Below, one piece after another: positions 31,665 to 41,496 of a stretch of DNA of 64,000 nucleotides. Each line of letters opens with the position of its first letter. Positions within the stretch are counted from its first letter, which is position 1. The notes under the pieces are model-generated. The model searched no databases. It was not told the DNA's origin and saw only the letters and a program-made list of their open reading frames with translations. Both the position numbers and the translations under genes were made by a program. This DNA is from Butyrivibrio sp. LB2008 (lineage in GTDB: Bacteria; Bacillota; Clostridia; Lachnospirales; Lachnospiraceae): positions 1 to 64,000 of the forward strand of contig NZ_JHXZ01000019.1 of assembly GCF_000621565.1 (NCBI RefSeq), written 5' to 3'.

Positions 31665-34043
31665 TTATTTCATTATACGAATATCTGTGAGTGCCACTTC
31701 ATCTCCCGTGAGCGCAACGTAAACATCCTGATGTTCGTCGTGGAAAATAGTTGTGTTTTCTATTATGATTCCGAGATTTTCTGTTGAAGTCGTGATCTTA
31801 TTTCCGCTCCTTTCAAATAATACAAAGCATTCCATGCCTTTCTTTGTCGCTTCTTTCCATTTTTCCCAGCCGGTGAAAGTTTCCTTTCTCTTCATATACA
31901 CTTTGTTCTCGGCATATGTTTCATCACCGGACACTTCTCCGTTTATCTTTATCAGAGCATATTCACGATAGCCCTTGCCGCCGACTTTTCCGTCCTCCGA
32001 AAAGAAAATGACAATATACGGACAGTGCCAGACAAGATTTGCAACCGGAAGACTCATTGAATGGAAATAAAGCCTAAGCTCTTCCTCTACCTTGATTCCG
32101 TCCGTCGACGCGGATCTTGTCCTGTCTATCTGGAGATTTGGAAGATCGGATTCAATTCTGTCGGTATAGCTGATAACATCAGAGATTCGCTCTATATCGC
32201 CTTCTCCGATCTTTATATCAGTCTCTTCAACAGCAATATTTTTTATATGACAATGTTCACCTGTAATTCCTATATACGCATCTTTTGTCTTATCGGAAAG
32301 TGCAATCACAGCTTTGAGTTTATGAACACCGTCCTTCATCTCAAGTGTGATATGATCGTCATATTTTGCCGCACAGATCTCATACTGCACCTTTTTACTT
32401 TTATCGACTACAGGATTACCCGCTTCATCGACATTTTCTTCCACTTCGACTTTCATATTCTGAGCCGCAGTGGAAACATAGTGTCCGTCAGGCCAGAGTT
32501 CTCCATACTCCTGATACCTGTATGCATCTATCGATCTGGCCCCCCTGTGAAATCGTCTGTCATATGAATCAAACAAAACTATGGACGGCGACGAATAATC
32601 TCCTGCTGCCATCTCATATTCATCCGCATCAAAAGACACCTTTGTAAAAGCTTCCGTCACATGAACGCCAAGTGAGACCGCTTCTTTGTATTCTTTACAG
32701 CGAATTTCAGTCTCTATGACTCTCTCATCTTTTTTATTCGCATTTTCTTTATCCATTATACGGATCATTATCTTGGCATATTCAGGATCAAACTGCGTTC
32801 CCGCCATCTCGACAAATTCCTGTCTTATCATGATATACGGCAACTCTTCACGATATCTTTTATTCGATGTCATCGAAACATACGCATCAGCTATAGCAAT
32901 AATCCTTGCGACATCCGGAATCTCTTCTCCTTTTAAACCTTTCGGATATCCGCTTCCGTCATATTTCTCATTGCTGTAAAGTCCGCCGTCTTTCAGATAC
33001 GGGTACTCCGTAATATCGGAAAGAATCTCTCCGCTTATTATCGGCTTCTTTTGCCATACTCTCCGCTCCTCTTCTGTAAGTTCAGAATGCTTCTGTATAA
33101 TACTGTCCGGAATACCTACCATTCCTATATCATGCAAAAGAGCTGCATAGTAAACTTCATCGCATTTCGCTTCATCTTTTCCCGACATCTCTGCGATTTT
33201 TTTTGCCACATCCGCAACTCGCTTAGAATGTCCCTGCGCATATTCATCTTTGTTCTCTATCGCCTTTACAAATGCCGATGTCGTCTGGTCAAACAAACGC
33301 TTCATGCGCTGTTCACCGTCCTTGAGTTCACCGATTTCAATCTTATGTGCCCTCACCACCGTCTTGTTCATATCAATGTAAACAGACACATACATGGTGA
33401 TAGAAACCATTACCATCATCATATTAACCAGCGATATCCCATAGGCAAAAATCTGTATAATCCCGCCTATGATAGGAACAAAAATATAAGCTACTATAGA
33501 ATAATAGACCAATCGGCTCATAGCTGACTTGTACTTTCTGACAACGGAATACTGTATTAGCGGACAGAGAACCGGAATGACATAGCAACCCAAAAAGAGC
33601 GGTCCCCTGTGATACACATTGTTTTCATCAAAGTAATAATACATTCCCGTAAATTGCGACAGCACTACAAGAAACATCTCAAATATAGCCGCCGCACCTA
33701 CAAAATACAGCCTTTTGGGAATCGTAGTTTTCTTAGCCTCAACCTTGATAAGATCTGCAATGTACATATCAAGCCCAAGCACGATAGCAGCAGTTAATAC
33801 AAACACAAAGAAGTTACTGACTCTGACCATTACATATCCCTTATGGCCGGTATCTCCGGAATACAGATATGCCATACGGTCAAAATAGAGAAGAAAAGTC
33901 GCTACAAACTCCATAAAAATGAGAATTTCTTTTCTTCTTCTGGCCAAGAACTGCGTGAAAAACAACAAAAAAGCAAATGCTATACACGCAGAGGAAAGTC
34001 CCAGCATAATATCCATTTGGTATCTTCTTATAATCTCAAACAT
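31665..34043 (-). CDS. membrane protein with degenerate HD-GYP domain and C-terminal beta domain
   Basis: About 792 residues: seven membrane helices (about 5-205), a helical linker, an HD-GYP-type domain (about 265-440) and a large C-terminal beta-rich region (about 450-792). In the HD domain the HD pair is kept (LLHDIGMVGIPD near 303), but the usual HHExxDGxGYP is SNEKYDGSGYP, the KXH motif is KKPIISG and the Lys after HDIG is Met. Several metal-binding histidines are thus missing, and cyclic-di-GMP hydrolysis is doubtful. The end repeats the pattern YIGITG.../YVALTGDEVALTDI, typical of jelly-roll carbohydrate-binding folds. I start at the ATG nine bases after AAGGAG. Confidence 0.8.
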   Translation of the reverse strand: MFEIIRRYQMDIMLGLSSACIAFAFLLFFTQFLARRRKEILIFMEFVATFLLYFDRMAYLYSGDTGHKGYVMVRVSNFFVFVLTAAIVLGLDMYIADLIKVEAKKTTIPKRLYFVGAAAIFEMFLVVLSQFTGMYYYFDENNVYHRGPLFLGCYVIPVLCPLIQYSVVRKYKSAMSRLVYYSIVAYIFVPIIGGIIQIFAYGISLVNMMMVMVSITMYVSVYIDMNKTVVRAHKIEIGELKDGEQRMKRLFDQTTSAFVKAIENKDEYAQGHSKRVADVAKKIAEMSGKDEAKCDEVYYAALLHDIGMVGIPDSIIQKHSELTEEERRVWQKKPIISGEILSDITEYPYLKDGGLYSNEKYDGSGYPKGLKGEEIPDVARIIAIADAYVSMTSNKRYREELPYIMIRQEFVEMAGTQFDPEYAKIMIRIMDKENANKKDERVIETEIRCKEYKEAVSLGVHVTEAFTKVSFDADEYEMAAGDYSSPSIVLFDSYDRRFHRGARSIDAYRYQEYGELWPDGHYVSTAAQNMKVEVEENVDEAGNPVVDKSKKVQYEICAAKYDDHITLEMKDGVHKLKAVIALSDKTKDAYIGITGEHCHIKNIAVEETDIKIGEGDIERISDVISYTDRIESDLPNLQIDRTRSASTDGIKVEEELRLYFHSMSLPVANLVWHCPYIVIFFSEDGKVGGKGYREYALIKINGEVSGDETYAENKVYMKRKETFTGWEKWKEATKKGMECFVLFERSGNKITTSTENLGIIIENTTIFHDEHQDVYVALTGDEVALTDIRIMK

Positions 34044-34062
34044 TTCCATCTGCTCCTTGTCA

Positions 34063-34140
34063 CTATGCGTTATGCAGAACAAAAAACTCTTTCAGCTTTT
34101 CAAGAAGTTCTTCCTTCGTAATATCTTTTAAAAAATATCC
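34063..34140 (-). pseudogene. displaced C-terminal end of the response regulator (after amber codon)
   Basis: Directly after the TAG at 34141-34143 the same frame continues as GYFLKDITKEELLEKLKEFF plus VLHNA to a TAG at 34063-34065. This is the expected beta5-alpha5 end of a receiver domain, including the conserved Lys (in FLKD). The HD-GYP ribosome site follows at once, as expected if the operon once used this stop. Confidence 0.85.
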
Positions 34141-34836
34141 CTAAGGTCTCAGCGCCACAACCGCCATGACACTTTCCTTATCACTTTTACCCGTAAGGAA
34201 TATTACAGGTATCGATGATGTCTCGGGATCGCTCCTAAGCATCTCAAGCACCTGCGGGCCGCTTGTTACCGGCATCTCATGATCAAGCAATATAAGATCC
34301 ACTTTGCTCTTTCCGAGATATTTGATTGCCTGAAGACCGGAGCTTGCCATAAATACTCTGTAACTGTTTTTTAGCCAAAGCCTTACAATCGAGAGATACT
34401 GCGGATCGTCATCAACTATCAATATGCTTTTTTTGTATTCTCCCGATTCGGATTTATCAAAAAAATCTCTTATCGAATAGATAAACGCATCATTATTGAT
34501 AGGCCGCGAAAATGTTTTATACAGCAAGTCACTCCTAATATGTCTTGCCATATTCATAATATCGTTCTGTTCTCCTATAAGGATCAGTTTGCTCCCCTGT
34601 TCTTCCATTTTATCGTTCAGAAAATGAAGGACATCTTCCTTGGGCTTAACTTCTTCATCCATATAGATAACAAAAAGTACTGTATCTTCTACGGCATTAT
34701 TAAGTTCGTCCACATTAAACGGCACAAATCTGCACTCAAGTCCTATTGCCCGCACTTTCTCAATTATTGCCCTTAGAATAAAAGTCTCTTTTTCTCCGGT
34801 GAATATGATCTTTTTCCCTGATATGATTTTTCCCAT
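34141..34836 (-). CDS. tandem-receiver response regulator, cut short by an in-frame amber codon
   Basis: 231 residues to the stop. Residues 1-125 look like a degenerate receiver (pseudo-receiver) without phosphorylation residues. Residues 136-231 are a true receiver with Asp142/143, the phosphoacceptor Asp185 (LILLDHEMP) and Thr215 (VIFLTGKS), and then TAG interrupts the domain just before its last strand and helix. The missing part continues in frame (34063-34140). Typical relatives read ...LRPEGYLLK, so a single GAG-to-TAG change is the simplest explanation. It starts after AAAGGAG, 9 bp from the hybrid kinase gene. No output domain is present. Confidence 0.85.
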   Translation of the reverse strand: MGKIISGKKIIFTGEKETFILRAIIEKVRAIGLECRFVPFNVDELNNAVEDTVLFVIYMDEEVKPKEDVLHFLNDKMEEQGSKLILIGEQNDIMNMARHIRSDLLYKTFSRPINNDAFIYSIRDFFDKSESGEYKKSILIVDDDPQYLSIVRLWLKNSYRVFMASSGLQAIKYLGKSKVDLILLDHEMPVTSGPQVLEMLRSDPETSSIPVIFLTGKSDKESVMAVVALRP

Positions 34837-34845
34837 CTTGCTCCT

Positions 34846-37800
34846 TTATTTTGCTTTTGCGATCAATGCTTCCATTCCGTCCCAATCAAAAAGTTTTAAC
34901 AGCTTACCAAGTTCTTCAAAAAATCCTGCATCCTTATCGGGAAGCGAATATTCCGATATACTTTTCAAGATCATTTCAACTGAATCATAATCCATCTGCG
35001 GAATTAGTTCTTTCAGCGCTTCATATGCATCTTTTAATTTGTCATCCGGTATCATCTCTTTCGAGTCATCCTCCGAATTAGCCTTCTTCATCCGTCCAAG
35101 CTTTTCCTTAAAAGAAGCATATTCTTCCATAAGCGTATCTTTATTGCCGGCTATATAATCCATATCGTTGTTATTTCCCGCAGTTTCCATCTTTTCAGAC
35201 AGTTCTGCAAGTTTGAGCGCGCCTATAATACGGGCAGAGCTTTTAAGCGCGTGAACTTTTATGGTAAACAGCCTTATATTTCCTTCCGCATATGCATTAT
35301 TAATTATTTTGGAGTTCTCATCTATGGTGTCATAGAAAAGATCAAGACCGAACAGGTAAGATGCAACTCCTCCCGAATTCTTAAGTCCATCGTCAAACGA
35401 TATATCTTTTATTTCTTTTATCCAAAGCATATCCTCCGGCAGTTCCGTGAGTTCTTCGACAGCATCCTCTTCACTCGCCTTTTCCATCTTGTTTTCCGGA
35501 ATATGCTTAATAAGAGTATTTTCAAGTGTTTCCGTATCTACAGGCTTAGGAAGATATCCGTTAAATCCTTTTTCCAAATAAAAATCTTCGCCCGAAACCG
35601 AATTAGCCGTAAGTGCATATACCGGTAGCTCAGGCTTCATTGTCCTTATGATCGCAAGAGTCTCTATTCCGTCAAGTCCCGGCATCATGTGATCCAAAAG
35701 AACTACATCATAATTATTATCCCGTATCTTATCCAGCGCTTCCGCTCCGCTTTCTGCTGTTGTAACAAACACCTTGGTCGCTTTAAGAAGTCCTTTTATC
35801 ACACTCAGATTCATCGGATTATCATCAACAACCAGAATATCCGCATCGGGCGCAATAAACTTTGGAACGTACGGTCCGCTTGCCTTGCTTTCGTCATGCT
35901 CGATAAATATGCCAAGGGGCGTTGCATCGACAATCTTCTGCGATAATATAAAGATAAACTCAGAGCCTTCTCCGTACACGCTGTCGCAAAAGAGCTTTCC
36001 TCCCATCAGCTCAGCAAATTTCCTTGAGATATCGAGCCCAAGGCCCGTTCCCTGTATAGCACTGTTCTGCTCTTCATCCAGTCTTTCATAAGCGGTAAAG
36101 AGCCTGTCCATATCTTCTTTTTTTATTCCCATTCCGGTATCTTTTACCGAGATTCGGATAACAGCCTCTTTGTCATTGCGCTCTTCCATCGTCACATTGA
36201 GTGAAAAGCCTCCGACTGCGGTATACTTTACGGCATTTGTAAGAAGATTCAGCACAACCTGTTTAATCTTTTCCGCATCTCCGTACAATCTCTTTGGCAA
36301 AAGCTCATCAACTACGACATCAAAACTAAGATTCTTCTGCGTACTCCTTATACGTATCATCGAAACAATAGAGCGCAGTGTCTCCTGCGTATCATATTCC
36401 TGCTCAACAAGGTGCATTTTACCCGACTCTATCTTGGATATATCAAGTAGGTCATTGATGAGACCAAGCAGTGATTCCGAAGCATTTCTGATATCGAATG
36501 CATAATTCATAACCGACATAAAGTAGCCCTTAGGTACATTTGTCGGATCTTCTCTCATTATCATCTCATTCATTCCCATGATGGTATTTATGGGCGTCCT
36601 GATCTCATGGGAAATATTTGCAAGAAATCTTGATTTTGCAGTATTGGCATTCTCTGCCTCTTCTTTTGACTTCTTTATCACATCATATTGTTTTCTGATA
36701 ATGGTAAGTCGCATTACCTGCCACACAATAAATCCCGCCAACGACGCAACCAATATCATAAGGAGCAGCCTTACAACCAATAGTTCCAGAAGTCGCGGTG
36801 CTTTCCTGATGTTAAATACCGCTTCCTGAAGAATTTCTTTTCCCGAACCGTTCAGAATCTGGATATGGAGCTTATAATTGCCGTACGAAAGACCGGTATA
36901 CTCAAGAGAAGACAACTTGCTTCTCTGCATAAGTATTCCGTCATCGGGACCGTCTTCCAGAAATAGATGTACATTGGGATTCATCATCGAATAATCCATG
37001 ATGGAAGCCGTTATCTGGACACGTCCGTCCGACGCCGGTATCTGATATACGCCGTTCTCATCCTGAAGAACTTTTTCATTGTCACAATAGATGGACTTAA
37101 TATCCATCAATACTTCAGCATCTTCGTTAAAATATTTATTTATGTTAACCTTTATCACACCGTTTCTGCCGGCCATGTACAGATTGCCTTCATCATCCCT
37201 GCATCCGAATGAATTACTGGTTATCGCATAAGGCAGTCCGTTTGCTATTGTATATATCCTGAAGTCCGATATTGCATCTTTTTCCATCTCATTGGCATTT
37301 ACTACATACACACCATAAGAAGACAATATCCACGCATTGTCATTATCATCAAAATAGATGTCGTAGTTATTGTTATACGGGAACGTGGTAACCTGAGTTA
37401 CCAGTCCGTTTTTCATGTATTCGATGGAATTCGATGTGACTATCCACATGATTCCTCTTTTTTCATCATTTACGATCCTCATGACAACATCGCTGGTAAG
37501 ACCGTTATCTCTGCCTATCTTTTTGACACGATCCCCTTCTATGGCATATATTCCGTCACCGTCAGTTCCCACAAGGATGACACCTTCATTTGACTCTACA
37601 ACCGAAAGGAAAACAGTATTTTTTATTTCATCGGAAGCACCTACCGTTTGAATGATCATTCCATCCTTTATTACAGCAAGTCCGCCGTTTGTCCCCACGA
37701 GTACCCGTCCGTCTTCCAGCGTAGTGATCTCTCTTATCTGATTACTCGGCATTCCGTTGTCAGTTGTAAAAGAAGTTATCGTACCGTCTTGTCCCTGACA

Positions 37801-39075
37801 GACAAGTCCAAGATCATGTGTATATGTGGCAATCCAGATATTCCCGGCATTATCCTCTTCGATATTTCTTATTCTCGCATCACCTAAGTACTCAGTCAGT
37901 TCATTTTGCATTATCATGCCATTTTTTTTGATGATCTTAAGACCATTCTCGGTTCCGATGTATATATCGCCGTCACACAAAGCCACTGCGTTTGTAACAC
38001 CCGCATACACTCCTGCCTGATCTGTTATATCAATGAAATTGTTGGCAACAACTTTCATTACTCCGATCGTTGAAGATGCAGCCCACAGATTTCCCTGATA
38101 ATCTGTCGTGACCATCTCGATTCCGCTTTCAAAAGATGTATTTCTGAGCGGCTTAAAAGATCTGTCGGTATCAATATAACCGATCATATCGGACGAAGAC
38201 ACCCACACTCTGTCACAATCGTAATTAAGCCAATGAACGTTACTTAGGGGCTCCACTGAGATTCTTTCCATCTCATCGACACTTGCCCCAAAATCACCAT
38301 AATAAATAAAACTACCGTCTGTTCCGAGATATACCTTCCCCGGATTCTCGGGATCTGCCATGATAGTAGTGATCTTTTCCATTCCAAGTTCGGAGCTTTC
38401 ATACAATTCTGTAACCTTGCAATTATCTATCGCAAAAATAATCCCGTTCGAAGTCTGCCCGAATATTCTTCCTTCCGCATCTCTGTCAAGTTTAAGAACA
38501 CGTTCTTCGGAAAGCGTCTCATTTGGAAGTTTTTTCATCATATTGGCCTGATCGACATAGGCCACGCCCGAAGTTGTTCCAACAAAAATGTTGCCGTTCA
38601 TATCTTCCTCAAAGATACGAATTGACGAGGATGTCAGGCCGTCTTTATATGAATAGTGCTTGTTTTCCGAACCATCAAGAACCACTACGCCGTTATCATT
38701 GGTACCCACCCATATTCTTCCCTTACTGTCCTCAAAAAAACATCTTGCACTGGTAAGGTATGAAGGAGAATCCACCTTGTCAAAAGTCGATCCGTCATAG
38801 CGGAAAACGCCACTGTAACCGCCGACCCACATATAACCGTTGCTTGCACCCATAAGAAACATTGCGTCAGACGTCGGAAGCCCGTTTGATGCATCATATA
38901 TCTCTGCTGAATAAGATACATCGGGGATCTGTCCGGTAACTGCATATCCTCCGCCATATACCTGACGTTCATCGCTCTCTGTATCTTCTTCAGCATATGC
39001 TGTTGTATGCAACAGTATCGTAATTAAGCCTGTTACTATAGCCAAAAGAGCTATTTTTTTGAATTCTCTTTTCAC
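34846..39075 (-). CDS. hybrid sensor kinase: propeller sensor, HisKA, HATPase, receiver, Hpt
   Basis: About 1409 residues. A signal peptide (1-28) is followed by two seven-bladed regulator-propeller (Reg_prop) repeats (about 55-680), a Y_Y_Y-like domain (about 685-760), one membrane helix (about 765-790), HisKA with NISHEIRTPINT (His near 823), HATPase (NLLTNAVKYT, GTGLGLDISRKF), a receiver (about 1078-1195; VVLLDHMMPG) and an Hpt domain with VHALKSSARIIGA (about 1270). This is the two-component hybrid type that senses polysaccharides in gut bacteria, mostly known from Bacteroidetes. I take GTG at 39075 as start because GGAGG lies six bases before it. Confidence 0.9.
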   Translation of the reverse strand: MKREFKKIALLAIVTGLITILLHTTAYAEEDTESDERQVYGGGYAVTGQIPDVSYSAEIYDASNGLPTSDAMFLMGASNGYMWVGGYSGVFRYDGSTFDKVDSPSYLTSARCFFEDSKGRIWVGTNDNGVVVLDGSENKHYSYKDGLTSSSIRIFEEDMNGNIFVGTTSGVAYVDQANMMKKLPNETLSEERVLKLDRDAEGRIFGQTSNGIIFAIDNCKVTELYESSELGMEKITTIMADPENPGKVYLGTDGSFIYYGDFGASVDEMERISVEPLSNVHWLNYDCDRVWVSSSDMIGYIDTDRSFKPLRNTSFESGIEMVTTDYQGNLWAASSTIGVMKVVANNFIDITDQAGVYAGVTNAVALCDGDIYIGTENGLKIIKKNGMIMQNELTEYLGDARIRNIEEDNAGNIWIATYTHDLGLVCQGQDGTITSFTTDNGMPSNQIREITTLEDGRVLVGTNGGLAVIKDGMIIQTVGASDEIKNTVFLSVVESNEGVILVGTDGDGIYAIEGDRVKKIGRDNGLTSDVVMRIVNDEKRGIMWIVTSNSIEYMKNGLVTQVTTFPYNNNYDIYFDDNDNAWILSSYGVYVVNANEMEKDAISDFRIYTIANGLPYAITSNSFGCRDDEGNLYMAGRNGVIKVNINKYFNEDAEVLMDIKSIYCDNEKVLQDENGVYQIPASDGRVQITASIMDYSMMNPNVHLFLEDGPDDGILMQRSKLSSLEYTGLSYGNYKLHIQILNGSGKEILQEAVFNIRKAPRLLELLVVRLLLMILVASLAGFIVWQVMRLTIIRKQYDVIKKSKEEAENANTAKSRFLANISHEIRTPINTIMGMNEMIMREDPTNVPKGYFMSVMNYAFDIRNASESLLGLINDLLDISKIESGKMHLVEQEYDTQETLRSIVSMIRIRSTQKNLSFDVVVDELLPKRLYGDAEKIKQVVLNLLTNAVKYTAVGGFSLNVTMEERNDKEAVIRISVKDTGMGIKKEDMDRLFTAYERLDEEQNSAIQGTGLGLDISRKFAELMGGKLFCDSVYGEGSEFIFILSQKIVDATPLGIFIEHDESKASGPYVPKFIAPDADILVVDDNPMNLSVIKGLLKATKVFVTTAESGAEALDKIRDNNYDVVLLDHMMPGLDGIETLAIIRTMKPELPVYALTANSVSGEDFYLEKGFNGYLPKPVDTETLENTLIKHIPENKMEKASEEDAVEELTELPEDMLWIKEIKDISFDDGLKNSGGVASYLFGLDLFYDTIDENSKIINNAYAEGNIRLFTIKVHALKSSARIIGALKLAELSEKMETAGNNNDMDYIAGNKDTLMEEYASFKEKLGRMKKANSEDDSKEMIPDDKLKDAYEALKELIPQMDYDSVEMILKSISEYSLPDKDAGFFEELGKLLKLFDWDGMEALIAKAK

Positions 39076-39087
39076 AGGCAACCTCCA

Positions 39088-41223
39088 TTAAACATTCTGA
39101 TTATATTTGCTAAGAATTACCTTTATCTCAGGAAGTGCATCCAAAAATACTTCTACACACTTGGGATCAAACTGGGTTCCCGCGCCCTCTTTGATTATGT
39201 CCAAAGCCTCCTCAAGCGGAAATGCAGGCTTATAGACACGTGCTGATGAAAGCGCATCAAAAACATCTGCAACAGCCATAATTCTTGCAGACAATGGTAT
39301 CACTTCTCCGTGAAGTCCTTCCGGATATCCCTTTCCGTCCCAGCGTTCATGGTGATACGCCGCCATATTCCTTGCTTCCTTAAGATAGACTTCACCCTTT
39401 ACGGTATTTATAGCTTTCTCAATAATCTCCCGGCCGGCAATTGTATGGGTCTTCATTATCTCAAACTCTTCATCTGTCAGTTTTCCCGGTTTATTGAGAA
39501 TCTTATCCGATATATTTATCTTGCCGACGTCATGAAGAGGAGCGCTTCGCACTACATCAGATTTAAACTTGGCGCTGATCTTCTCGGGATAATACCCTTT
39601 CTTTTCAAGTCCTTCCACGATAATCTTTACATATTCCGAAGTTTTCTGGATATGCGCGCCGGTATCGGAATCTCTGTTCTCTACAAGGTCCGCCATTGTA
39701 ATGATAAGACCGTCCTGCATCTTCATCGTTTCCTCAGAAAATCTTCTTACGCTGCGGATCTTCTCGGTCTGGTTAAGCGCCATATCACAGATGATCCTGT
39801 ACATTTTCTCAATCTCATCTCCGGTCTGAATATCGATAGCCCTCATATTCCTTACGGCTTCATCAAGTTCCCTCTGATTATCGCCGGCATTAATAAAGGC
39901 TTCTACGCTTCTTTCTATGCTATTGATCGGGTAAACCATTCCGGTTCCCGATACCCACAGACCACACGCACTTATAAGGATATAAAACGAAAGCATTATA
40001 AATAAAACGCGCAACATAAAATCCCACATATAATCCGAAACATACTTAAGGGATACTTCTGCTGCCGCATAACCTGTACAGATTCCGCTGTTGTCTATGA
40101 TCGGATAATATGCGGACATTACCCAGCCTCTTATACCGTTGCTCTCAACCGCCTCTACCGATTCGCCCTTGAACAGCGTACCGATATAGGGTTTTAGCTC
40201 TTCTCCGAATTCTATTTTTTCACCGGGCTCATGCCGGTCATCCTCGTTCGAAGTAATATCAAATGCAACCAACCATCCATCACTGCTTATCTTATAGATA
40301 CAGAGCCTGTCAACTCCGTTAATACCTTCCCTGATCTGAGTCAGCTCCGCTTCCGTATCATCATATACCTTGGTACTTCGTCCATAAGTTGCGCAATCAT
40401 CTACGATATCGGGATCTATCACTTGAGACGCAAAACGCGCTGCATTTACGGCAATATCTCCCTTCTCATTTTTGGCATTCTTGAAATACAGTGTTACACC
40501 GACAACGCCCATTATCACCGTAAGCGCCGTAGAACACCCAAGAAGCATGGCCGTTATCCTTATTCTCAAGGAATGTGCCGTAGAAAAACTGAGGGAACCG
40601 ATTCTTTTTACTTCACTTAAAGAAAGCGGGCGTTGCTTCCATCCGCTGTTTCTTATCTTTTCACAAACATTATTGGGAATAAAATACATGCATAGCAGCG
40701 CCATGCAAAAAGAAATACCTCTGTCCAGTATTGTCAGTATTATATTTACGATAAAGAAGGACACAGCATCAGTGAGGTTATATTGTAACGCAAAAGCTTC
40801 AACCAGAGCATTTACCGACTGGATATGCGGCTTTCCCATAGCTCCCCACTGGATAAAAAAGCTAACTACACCGCTGATCAATCCTAACGAAAAAATATAT
40901 ATCAGTACTTTTTTTATCCGATCAAACTTTTTTTCTCTTATAAACCAGGCTGTATAAATGGCTACAAGCGCATTGATAAAACCAAAGTAGATTGCCTCAC
41001 CGTTAAACAGCGAAATCACTACATTAGTCAGAACCGCTGTCGTTATGGCCGGAAACAGACCACCAACCATAGCAACAAGCATAGTTCCTGTAGTATCCAG
41101 ATAAACCGGGAGTCCATACGCATTCGTAAGAAGCGCCCATAGCACATTTATTAAGATTCCGCCCATAGTCGCAGTCACTCGAAGCAACCGTCGATGACCC
41201 ATTTTATGCAAAGCGAATTTCAA
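39088..41223 (-). CDS. membrane HD-GYP phosphodiesterase with extracytoplasmic sensor
   Basis: About 711 residues. The N-terminal part has five or six helices resembling an ECF-type substrate-binding membrane region (about 10-190), then a helix (about 230), an extracytoplasmic sensor (about 255-395), a helix (about 400), HAMP-like and coiled segments, and an HD-GYP domain (about 525-705). All HD-GYP motifs are present: LHDVGKINI, MKTHTIAGR, HHERWDGKGYPEGL. It should hydrolyse cyclic-di-GMP. The start is TTG at 41223, seven bases after GGAGGT; an upstream ATG is less supported. It is first in the operon with the hybrid kinase, regulator and second HD-GYP protein. Confidence 0.88.
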   Translation of the reverse strand: MKFALHKMGHRRLLRVTATMGGILINVLWALLTNAYGLPVYLDTTGTMLVAMVGGLFPAITTAVLTNVVISLFNGEAIYFGFINALVAIYTAWFIREKKFDRIKKVLIYIFSLGLISGVVSFFIQWGAMGKPHIQSVNALVEAFALQYNLTDAVSFFIVNIILTILDRGISFCMALLCMYFIPNNVCEKIRNSGWKQRPLSLSEVKRIGSLSFSTAHSLRIRITAMLLGCSTALTVIMGVVGVTLYFKNAKNEKGDIAVNAARFASQVIDPDIVDDCATYGRSTKVYDDTEAELTQIREGINGVDRLCIYKISSDGWLVAFDITSNEDDRHEPGEKIEFGEELKPYIGTLFKGESVEAVESNGIRGWVMSAYYPIIDNSGICTGYAAAEVSLKYVSDYMWDFMLRVLFIMLSFYILISACGLWVSGTGMVYPINSIERSVEAFINAGDNQRELDEAVRNMRAIDIQTGDEIEKMYRIICDMALNQTEKIRSVRRFSEETMKMQDGLIITMADLVENRDSDTGAHIQKTSEYVKIIVEGLEKKGYYPEKISAKFKSDVVRSAPLHDVGKINISDKILNKPGKLTDEEFEIMKTHTIAGREIIEKAINTVKGEVYLKEARNMAAYHHERWDGKGYPEGLHGEVIPLSARIMAVADVFDALSSARVYKPAFPLEEALDIIKEGAGTQFDPKCVEVFLDALPEIKVILSKYNQNV

Positions 41224-41236
41224 CCCCTGTACCTCC

Positions 41237-41320
41237 AAAAAACACAAAATGCCAAAAGATGGTACAAATATCTATATTCTCAGATATGAAATCTAAGAAT
41301 ACATTATCCATCTCTTGGCA
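41237..41320 (-). promoter_or_regulatory. leader hairpin with T-run before the HD-GYP operon (candidate attenuator)
   Basis: On the minus strand TGCCAAGAGATGG (41308-41320) pairs with CCATCTTTTGGCA (41250-41262), a nested hairpin TATTCTTAGAT/ATCTGAGAATA (41291-41301 with 41275-41285) sits inside, and a T-run (TTTTGTGTTTTTT) follows, ending directly at the GGAGGT of the HD-GYP gene. It is a terminator-like fold inside what should be the leader, so it may control read-through. I cannot match it to a known cyclic-di-GMP riboswitch. Confidence 0.55.
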
Positions 41321-41496
41321 TATCATAAATTTATAGAATAAACTGCAAAATCCGATTAAGAAAAAACAGCTTCATTTTGTCACCCTAAAAACGCAAGATA
41401 AAGAAGAAATAGTCAACTTTTCGTAAATATTTTAGCACGTTTTAGGCTTTATAACGAATAATTACTGTATACTTTATCGATATTTTATATTTTACA

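Noticed and set aside
38360-38756. Open frames opposite the hybrid kinase sensor
   Set aside because: Shadows of the propeller repeats; no ribosome site or family pattern.
41237-41320. Cyclic-di-GMP riboswitch
   Set aside because: The conserved GEMM motifs are not present; kept only as an unknown leader fold.
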